Shown here one piece after another: positions 5,451-9,875 of a DNA stretch of 9,875 bases (position 1 is its first letter; each line of letters begins with the position of its first letter). The DNA lies in assembly GCA_021163585.1 (NCBI GenBank), contig JAGGTW010000042.1, positions 1-9,875 of the forward strand, written 5' to 3'. The position numbers and the translations under genes are program-made. The notes beneath the pieces are model-generated. The model did not search any database. It was not told the origin of the DNA and was given only the letters and a program-made list of their open reading frames with translations. The DNA is from Desulfurococcales archaeon. GTDB taxonomy: Archaea; Thermoproteota; Thermoprotei_A; Sulfolobales; NBVN01.

Positions 5451-6772
5451 TGAAATTTACTAAGTACGGTAAGCTAGTAACAGTATCAGCTATACTAGTT
5501 GTTGGTTTAGTACTAAGGGTTCTCCCAGCACCCTACTCCACGGGGTCAGACATACTTCAGTTTGCAGGGTTTGCCGACACTTTCATCAGGCACGGCCTCT
5601 GCTTCTACAGCTACGCTACTATGTCATCTTGGGTTACTGAGGGCTGGCCTTACAACTGGCCCTACGTCTACGGCCCTGTGTGGGTTCTTGTACTGGCAGG
5701 GCTTAGATCGTTCGTACGCTCGGAGGTGGTTACTGAGTACGTCGGCAGTACTTACTACGTCTACGCTCCAATGGACTGGGTTGCGGCTGTTAAGTCAGTC
5801 ATGATCGCTTCAGATATGATTGCTGCAATCCTGCTATACGTGCTCATCTCCAGACTTAAGGGATGGAAGGCAGGGGCTACAGGTATGGCTTTATTTTACC
5901 TTAATCCAGTCACGATCTACGTCAGTGCTATCTACGGGATGTTTGATTCTCTGGCGCTCTCATTCTTCCTGGCCTCATTATTACTTATCGAGCGTAACCA
6001 CCTTGCTTCTGGGGCACTAGCCGCGGTGGCCCTGCTCACTAAGCAGGTACTCCTACTGCCAGTTATTACGGAGGGTGTATGGCAGCTCATCAAAGGAAGG
6101 AGAAGGTTCGTGATGTTCGTGGCGGGCGCTGCAGCAGCCTCCACATTACTTCTCGCTCCCTTCGTCCTGTCCTGCCCTTCATCGATTGGGAGGATGCTGG
6201 AGGCATTCCTGTACCCAGCGAGGGTGTGGTACGTTAGGCCCCTGCCCTACTCATTTAATGGCTTATCAAGTATTGCCACCTACCTACACGACATGTACGG
6301 GCTGAGTACTTCATTCCTTATTGAGTACTGGTACATCGTTGCCGTACCTCTCTACGCTGTAGTGCTAGCGTACTTAGTTAGGAAGAAGGACCTCTGGGTA
6401 TCCGTGTGCCTGAGTTACGTAGTATTCACAGCTACTTACTGGAGGGTTAATTACCAGTACATGGTGACTTTGGTAGCTCTGCTGACTCTGCTCCTAATAT
6501 CTAGTAGGCTGAATTACCTGGCTAAGTCGATCGTGTCCGCTACTATTGTGTGGGCTGCATTATGGACCTTCATGTATCCTATAAGCTGGTGGTTTAAAGT
6601 CCATGTAAGAAACCCGAACTATGAAGTGGTAAGTATGGTGGATAAGTTCTCGCTACATGTACTTGACTACTCGGCCTACGTGATTTACAGTATGGTACTG
6701 ACGGCACTGCAGTACATCATGATAACATACGTGCTGTTTAAGTCAAGGCTCCTAAGTAACACGCAGCAGTAG
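5450..6772 (+). CDS. Integral membrane GT-C-type glycosyltransferase (PIG-M/DUF2029-like)
   Basis: A 440-residue protein with about 11-12 hydrophobic segments, including roughly 10-25, 115-135, 142-160, 163-180, 186-208, 219-240, 291-310, 338-352 and 408-430. Family-type features are an acidic residue in the first external loop (GSDILQF, Asp34), the LNPVTIYVSAIYGMFDSLAL segment (151-170), LLTKQ (195-199) and a late WRVNYQY (331-337). These resemble polyprenyl-phosphate-sugar-dependent mannosyl- and related transferases that glycosylate lipids or proteins on the outer face of the membrane. Donor and acceptor are not deducible. The start is fixed by GGTGAT upstream and an in-frame stop just before it. 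A small membrane protein follows 48-78 nt downstream but has its own promoter. Confidence 0.78.
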   Translation: MKFTKYGKLVTVSAILVVGLVLRVLPAPYSTGSDILQFAGFADTFIRHGLCFYSYATMSSWVTEGWPYNWPYVYGPVWVLVLAGLRSFVRSEVVTEYVGSTYYVYAPMDWVAAVKSVMIASDMIAAILLYVLISRLKGWKAGATGMALFYLNPVTIYVSAIYGMFDSLALSFFLASLLLIERNHLASGALAAVALLTKQVLLLPVITEGVWQLIKGRRRFVMFVAGAAAASTLLLAPFVLSCPSSIGRMLEAFLYPARVWYVRPLPYSFNGLSSIATYLHDMYGLSTSFLIEYWYIVAVPLYAVVLAYLVRKKDLWVSVCLSYVVFTATYWRVNYQYMVTLVALLTLLLISSRLNYLAKSIVSATIVWAALWTFMYPISWWFKVHVRNPNYEVVSMVDKFSLHVLDYSAYVIYSMVLTALQYIMITYVLFKSRLLSNTQQ

Positions 6773-6810
6773 TTCTTGCGTAATCCTCTGCTGCCGGGTT
6801 TCAGAGAATA

Positions 6811-6818
6811 CTTATAAA
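6811..6818 (+). promoter_or_regulatory. TATA box for the small membrane protein
   Basis: CTTATAAA, a near-consensus archaeal TATA element, predicts a start near 6838-6840. That is past the GTG at 6821 and ATG at 6827 and just ahead of the GGGAGG at 6840-6845, favouring the ATG at 6851. Confidence 0.6.
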
Positions 6819-6850
6819 GAGTGATCATGAGGAAGGTGTGGGAGGCCTAC

Positions 6851-7231
6851 ATGAACGAAGGTGTTATGATACTGCACTTCAACTTTATTTGGGATCTTGT
6901 GGTCTCGGTAGCTTACTTGATTCCCCTCCTAATTGTTTGGAGGTTGAGAAACCGCACCTCTAGTGAGGCCGCTGGTTCGCTGAACTACGTATTAGCTGGC
7001 TTCTCAATCGGTTTCCTAGTAAAGTTAGTGGGCGGTGTACTCTACAACTACATACTACAGGTTCCGCTACTTCCTGTGAAAATGCATGAGTGGGGCGCGT
7101 CCTTTGAATCCGTAGCACGCACTATGTGGCTCTACAATACCGTGTTTTCAATAGCTAACCTCGTTTCACTAATTGCTTCACTCCTGCTCATAACGTATGG
7201 AGTGTATAGGTTAGTGAATATTCTGAAGTAA
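6851..7231 (+). CDS. Small membrane protein of unknown function, three predicted helices
   Basis: I do not recognise a family. From the ATG at 6851 the protein has 126 residues with three long hydrophobic stretches: about 14-30 (WDLVVSVAYLIPLLIVW), 44-69 (LNYVLAGFSIGFLV and following) and 97-122. The loop between the second and third is 25-30 residues long and holds HEWGASFESVARTMW. The longer reading from GTG 6821 adds ten residues but conflicts with the promoter: the TATA box at 6811-6818 starts the RNA near 6838, and GGGAGG sits 5 nt before 6851. It follows the glycosyltransferase on the same strand and converges with the Lrp gene (36-bp gap). An accessory role for the glycosyltransferase is possible but rests on position only. 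Confidence 0.65.
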   Translation: MNEGVMILHFNFIWDLVVSVAYLIPLLIVWRLRNRTSSEAAGSLNYVLAGFSIGFLVKLVGGVLYNYILQVPLLPVKMHEWGASFESVARTMWLYNTVFSIANLVSLIASLLLITYGVYRLVNILK

Positions 7232-7268
7232 TTAAGGACATATTGGGGCTTCAGGTAATTCATGCAGG

Positions 7269-7694
7269 TTATTCCTTAACGACATCTAGAACAACTGCTG
7301 GACAGACCCTCTTAACTCCTGGGAGGTTTTTGAGTTCATTAATTACCTCCGTGAATTCCTCATTATCCTTAGCCCATATAGTAGCCATTATCGTGTGATC
7401 CCCTGAAGTTATTGCCAAGTACCTCACGTAATCCCTCCCTTTAAGTAAATTAACTACTTCCAAGAGCTTATCGGGTTCGACGTCTAGACCTGTGAGTGAC
7501 ACGAAGTTATAACCTAACTTCTTAGGGTCTACGACTACCGTGTACTTCTTAATCACGCCTCGTTGCTCGAGCTTCCTTATACGCTTAATAACAGCTACAT
7601 CACTCAACCCCAGAAACCGAGCTATTTCTGAAGTCGGGGTTCTAGAGCACCTCGTTAAGTGCTCTATTATTCTCTGGTCTTTCTCATCGATCAT
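7269..7694 (-). CDS. Lrp/AsnC-family transcriptional regulator
   Basis: A 141-residue protein with the usual two-domain plan. Residues 1-50 form the winged helix-turn-helix: the start MIDEKDQRIIEHL, the recognition region SEIARFLGLSDVAVIKRIRKLE, and the wing GVIKKYTVVVDPKKLG. Residues 65-141 form the RAM ligand-binding and oligomerisation domain with SGDHTIMATIWAKD (97-110) and the closing LPGVKRVCPAVVLDVV. Such proteins form octamers that bind DNA in response to amino acids. The ATG at 7694 is preceded by GAGG and by a TATA-like AAATTAATTA about 35-45 nt upstream. It is divergent from a small EamA transporter across a 155-165 bp region with repeated elements, so that transporter and its own promoter are likely targets. 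Confidence 0.93.
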   Translation of the reverse strand: MIDEKDQRIIEHLTRCSRTPTSEIARFLGLSDVAVIKRIRKLEQRGVIKKYTVVVDPKKLGYNFVSLTGLDVEPDKLLEVVNLLKGRDYVRYLAITSGDHTIMATIWAKDNEEFTEVINELKNLPGVKRVCPAVVLDVVKE

Positions 7695-7727
7695 GCGGGG
7701 CGCCTCTTACTAAAGTACTAACCCACT

Positions 7728-7738
7728 AATTAATTTTT
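7728..7738 (-). promoter_or_regulatory. TATA region of the Lrp gene
   Basis: The minus strand reads AAAAATTAATTA, centred near 7732; the predicted start near 7707 leaves a leader of about 13 nt. A TAGAA half-element (7741-7737) overlaps the expected BRE, a fitting place for autoregulation. Confidence 0.45.
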
Positions 7739-7838
7739 CTATATGTTGGATTAGACTTATTTAATTAATCTGTTAGAACGATACCCAGGACGGTAATTAC
7801 TTTCATTATTAGTTAACATTAAATTAATTACGTTAGAA
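7737..7838. repeat. Repeated GTTAGAA elements between the Lrp and EamA genes
   Basis: GTTAGAA occurs at 7772-7778 and 7832-7838, 60 bp apart, each preceded by an ATTAAT(T)A tract. An inverted half (TTCTA) lies at 7737-7741 and an inverted GATTA/TAATC pair at 7749-7770. The copy at 7832-7838 lies between the eamA TATA box and its start. These are candidate operators for the adjacent Lrp-type regulator; the high A+T makes chance similarity possible. Confidence 0.35.
7819..7830 (+). promoter_or_regulatory. TATA region of the EamA-type gene
   Basis: TTAAATTAATTA, centred near 7824, predicts a start at about 7849-7851, directly at the GGTGAT and the GTG codons at 7850 and 7859. Confidence 0.5.
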
Positions 7839-7858
7839 TAGGGTCTGGGGTGATAGGA

Positions 7859-8266
7859 GTGGCTGGCTGGATCATCTACTCACTCCTATGCCTACTACTG
7901 TGGGGTATGTGGGGATTAGTTCTGAAGCTAGCTTACAGCGGGTATACCTGGCTCGACGTGTACTTCATATCTGCTGCGGCATCATTTACTCTTGCATTAG
8001 CCGTGTACTTCTTAAGCGGCGGTAAGGTAGTACTTAGCAAGTCTGCCGCGCTTGCAGTTCTTGCTGGTGTTCTGGGAGGTGGCGGCTACATATTCTTTAT
8101 GAAGGCTCTAGAGACTGGTAAGGCATCCATAGTTATACCGTTAACTGCGCTGTACCCTGCGGTCACGGTAATTCTAGCGCTACTGCTTTTAGGAGAGAAG
8201 TTAAGTACTGTGCAGGCGCTGGGCATAACCCTAGCAATAATTGCCGCCGTACTTCTGTCGATGTAG
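7859..8266 (+). CDS. Half-size EamA-family (drug/metabolite transporter) membrane protein
   Basis: A single EamA repeat of about 135 residues with five hydrophobic segments, near 3-22, 33-52, 62-82, 90-109 and 115-135 from the chosen start. Family features are the opening LLWGMWGLVLKLA, the GGGYIFFMKALETGKASIVIP segment and the closing ALYPAVTVILALLLLGEKLS with the typical Glu-Lys. Full-length DMT exporters have ten helices from two such repeats, so this one probably works as a dimer. GTG at 7859 is preferred because GGTGAT ends 4 nt upstream; GTG at 7850, three codons earlier, would be a leaderless start and is nearly as plausible. It is divergent from the Lrp gene, suggesting amino-acid-linked export under Lrp control. 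It ends 5 nt before the stop of the opposing gene. Confidence 0.85.
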   Translation: MAGWIIYSLLCLLLWGMWGLVLKLAYSGYTWLDVYFISAAASFTLALAVYFLSGGKVVLSKSAALAVLAGVLGGGGYIFFMKALETGKASIVIPLTALYPAVTVILALLLLGEKLSTVQALGITLAIIAAVLLSM

Positions 8267-8271
8267 GGTAG

Positions 8272-8631
8272 CTACTGCGGCAGAACACCTTTCTCCTTAC
8301 AATATTTCTCAAGCTTAGAAATTAACTCCTTCTTAAACCCTATATATATGCCGCCTACCTTGAATCCCAGGAAAGCTATGCTGCTTTCACCGGGTTTTAA
8401 GAAGGGCGGTCCCTCCCACCTAATAACTAATTCCTTAATAGCTAAGGTGCCTGCTGCAATTTTTACCTTAGGTACTACCCTGAAACCTCTGCTGATTCCA
8501 TAAATGTAGGCATAAGTACCACCTCTACTTCGAATGTTAAGGACGGGTGATTCAATGTCAACATGGGTCACCCCAGCCCTGCTGTAGCCCTTAACATGAA
8601 TAAAGACATCGCATGGAGTGATTTCAACCAT
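8272..8631 (-). CDS. Hypothetical soluble beta-rich protein, N-terminus uncertain
   Basis: I do not recognise a family. The 119 residues from the ATG at 8631 contain alternating hydrophobic strands (CDVFIHVKG, GTYAYIYGI, GFRVVPKVKIAAGTLAIKELVIRW, IAFLGFKVGGIYIGF) and a charged C-terminal helix (KKELISKLEKYCKEKG). There is no signal peptide or membrane helix. The reading frame remains open upstream for 38 codons to the TAA of the carboxyltransferase gene, and that stretch reads like protein (for example LTGPGPGKVPVNAAV and TAITPEG), yet contains no ATG, GTG or TTG. CTG at 8697 or 8706, or ATT at 8715, could be the real start; ATG 8631 has only a poor GAAGG ahead of it. It is in the same frame as the upstream gene and probably co-transcribed with it. 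Confidence 0.6.
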   Translation of the reverse strand: MVEITPCDVFIHVKGYSRAGVTHVDIESPVLNIRSRGGTYAYIYGISRGFRVVPKVKIAAGTLAIKELVIRWEGPPFLKPGESSIAFLGFKVGGIYIGFKKELISKLEKYCKEKGVLPQ

Positions 8632-8745
8632 GCCTTCAGGCGTAATGGCAGTGACTGCGGCGTTAACAGGTACCTTGCCGGGACCCGGTCCGGTCAGTTT
8701 AATCAGCCCAAAAATGGTGTAGTATTCAGTCCTAATTAGGGTACT

Positions 8746-9875
8746 TTATGGAATTCCATATATTTCCTTGAGCACCTCTACAGCTACTTCAGGGAATAAA
8801 GCATAGGTGATGTAGTCCTCGAACTTCCTGGCCAGGTACCTCGGGAGGGACGTCTTCGCCTGCTCAAGAGTCAGAGCGAGTTCCTTAGTAGCTATCCTCC
8901 TAGCCCTCGATGATGCCAGCTCTATGAGCTTACTGCTGATTGGTGCAGGAGGCTTGCCGTACTTGCCCTCGACGTAGTCCAGTAGCTCGTCAATTACTGC
9001 CCTATACCTGCCTGAGATCACGTTCAGCACTGCCTGAGCACCGACGATCTGTGACAGCGGCGTCACTAATGGGGGCCACCCTAGATCCTCCCTGACCCGG
9101 ACGACCTCCTCAAGTACTTCAGGAAGTTTTGACTCTGCCTTAAGCTCCCTAAGCTGAGCTAGCAGGTTACTGAGCATTCCCCCAGGTACTTGGTGCTGGA
9201 TCACCCTAACATCCACAGGTGGTTTCCTGAGTGCGTAATCGAATTCATGGTACTTGCTCCTCACCTCCCACACGATCTTCGAGGCGTCGTAGAGCACCCT
9301 TATATCTACCTTCGGTTCATGCGGGGTTCCCTTAAGTGCGGCGATGAGTGACTCAGCTGGCGTGTGGGATGTGAACAAGCTCATGGAGGACACAGTGACA
9401 TCCACTAAGTCAGCACCTGCCTCAATGGACTTCAGGAGGGTCATTGGTGCGAAGCCAGCTGTTGCGTGGGCGTGTATGTCCACCCTGACTCCTAAGGTCT
9501 TAAGTTCCTTCACGAGCTCCTCAGCCATGTAGGGTGTTAGCACCCCTGCCATGTCCTTAATTGTTATGGTCTCGGGCTCGAACTTACTAACTATGTCTTC
9601 AGCGAGGCTCCTGTAGTACTTCACGGTGTGGACGGGGCTGATGCTGTAGACCATGCAGACCTGGAGTTCAGCACCTACGTCCTTTATGATCTTGACAGGT
9701 AGCTCGAGGTTACCGGGGTCGTTGAGGGCGTCGAAAACCCTGAAGACATCTATGCCGTCCTTATGTGCGTACTCAATGAACTTCTCCACAACATCTGGCG
9801 GGTAGTGTCTGTAGCCAACTAAGTTCATTCCTCTAAGCAACATCATTAACTTAGTCCGCCTAGCCGCTTCTCGAA
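8746..9875 (-). CDS. Pyruvate/oxaloacetate carboxyltransferase subunit (PycB/OadA-type), 5' end outside window
   Basis: About 375 C-terminal residues are visible. The frame stays open through the right edge and reads REAARRTKL before the internal MMLLRGMNLVGYRHY, which matches the middle of the family, so the Met at 9846 is not the start. The TIM-barrel part shows FRVFDALND, ITIKDMAG with the lysine that is carboxylated in relatives, and IHAHATAG with the two metal-binding histidines. The conserved C-terminal PYC/OADA domain follows (QHQVPGGMLSNL, then GWPPLVTPLSQIVGAQA). The protein ends at EIYGIP, with no biotinyl domain or Met-Lys-Met attachment motif, so the biotin carrier must be a separate protein. 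The reaction moves a carboxyl group between biotin and pyruvate (oxaloacetate formation or decarboxylation); a propionyl/methylmalonyl variant cannot be excluded. Confidence 0.9.
   Translation of the reverse strand, partial: REAARRTKLMMLLRGMNLVGYRHYPPDVVEKFIEYAHKDGIDVFRVFDALNDPGNLELPVKIIKDVGAELQVCMVYSISPVHTVKYYRSLAEDIVSKFEPETITIKDMAGVLTPYMAEELVKELKTLGVRVDIHAHATAGFAPMTLLKSIEAGADLVDVTVSSMSLFTSHTPAESLIAALKGTPHEPKVDIRVLYDASKIVWEVRSKYHEFDYALRKPPVDVRVIQHQVPGGMLSNLLAQLRELKAESKLPEVLEEVVRVREDLGWPPLVTPLSQIVGAQAVLNVISGRYRAVIDELLDYVEGKYGKPPAPISSKLIELASSRARRIATKELALTLEQAKTSLPRYLARKFEDYITYALFPEVAVEVLKEIYGIP

Noticed and set aside
5409..5452. GTGATGA on the plus strand at 5409-5415 as the C box of a third guide RNA
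   Set aside because: No CTGA D or D' box follows at a usable distance; the motif is better explained as the Shine-Dalgarno of the mini-ORF.
5562..6144. Alternative frames within the glycosyltransferase gene (5562-5804, 5820-6020, and minus 5932-6144)
   Set aside because: They overlap a continuous membrane-protein frame with GT-C features and a strong Shine-Dalgarno; none has its own signals.
7232..7268. Terminator hairpin in the convergent gap between the small membrane protein and Lrp
   Set aside because: No inverted repeat or T-run strong enough to support a terminator was found.
9344..9532. Plus-strand open frame opposite the carboxyltransferase gene
   Set aside because: Antisense to the metal-binding IHAHATAG region of a clear coding sequence; no independent support.

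Overview
The window reads as archaeal, most likely a thermophilic member of the Thermoproteota (Crenarchaeota-type). Three things support this. Initiation signals are archaeal: TATA boxes about 25 nt upstream of starts, Shine-Dalgarno sequences of the GGTGAT(C) type that pair with an archaeal 16S 3' end, probable leaderless starts, and TTG/GTG starts. Two intergenic stretches have the box order of archaeal C/D guide RNAs. The gene families also fit (archaeal MoaD/MoeB pair, Lrp/AsnC regulator, GT-C mannosyltransferase-like protein). The genus is not assigned.

Region 1-606 (minus strand): a two-gene cassette of a ribbon-helix-helix protein with a DUF5678-like tail, followed after only two codons by the start of a retropepsin-like aspartic protease that runs off the left edge. 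Region 700-2863 (minus): a class II glutamine amidotransferase-like protein, a MoeB/ThiF/UbaA-type E1 enzyme and its ubiquitin-fold sulfur carrier MoaD. A C/D box sRNA lies just after the moaD stop. Region 2856-5182 (minus): a YtcJ-type amidohydrolase, a second C/D box sRNA with its own TATA box, and a GDT1/TMEM165-family cation transporter. Region 5183-7231 (plus): a leader with a 10-codon mini-ORF, a multi-spanning GT-C-like glycosyltransferase and a small membrane protein with its own promoter. Region 7269-8266: an Lrp/AsnC regulator divergent from a half-size EamA transporter, with shared repeats between them. Region 8272-9875 (minus): an unrecognised beta-rich protein downstream of the carboxyltransferase subunit of a pyruvate carboxylase/oxaloacetate decarboxylase-type enzyme, which enters from the right edge.

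Together these are mainly housekeeping and metabolic genes. MoeB adenylates the MoaD C-terminal Gly-Gly for sulfur transfer, and the carboxyltransferase should work with separate biotin-carrier and biotin-carboxylase proteins. The least expected content lies outside the annotated proteins: two C/D guide RNAs, a mini-ORF leader with competing Shine-Dalgarno elements, and an apparently coding stretch upstream of the last hypothetical gene that lacks any standard start codon. Several N-termini need revision: amidotransferase to 2806, small membrane protein to 6851, MoaD probably to 1025. No CRISPR array, insertion sequence, tRNA or rRNA was seen.
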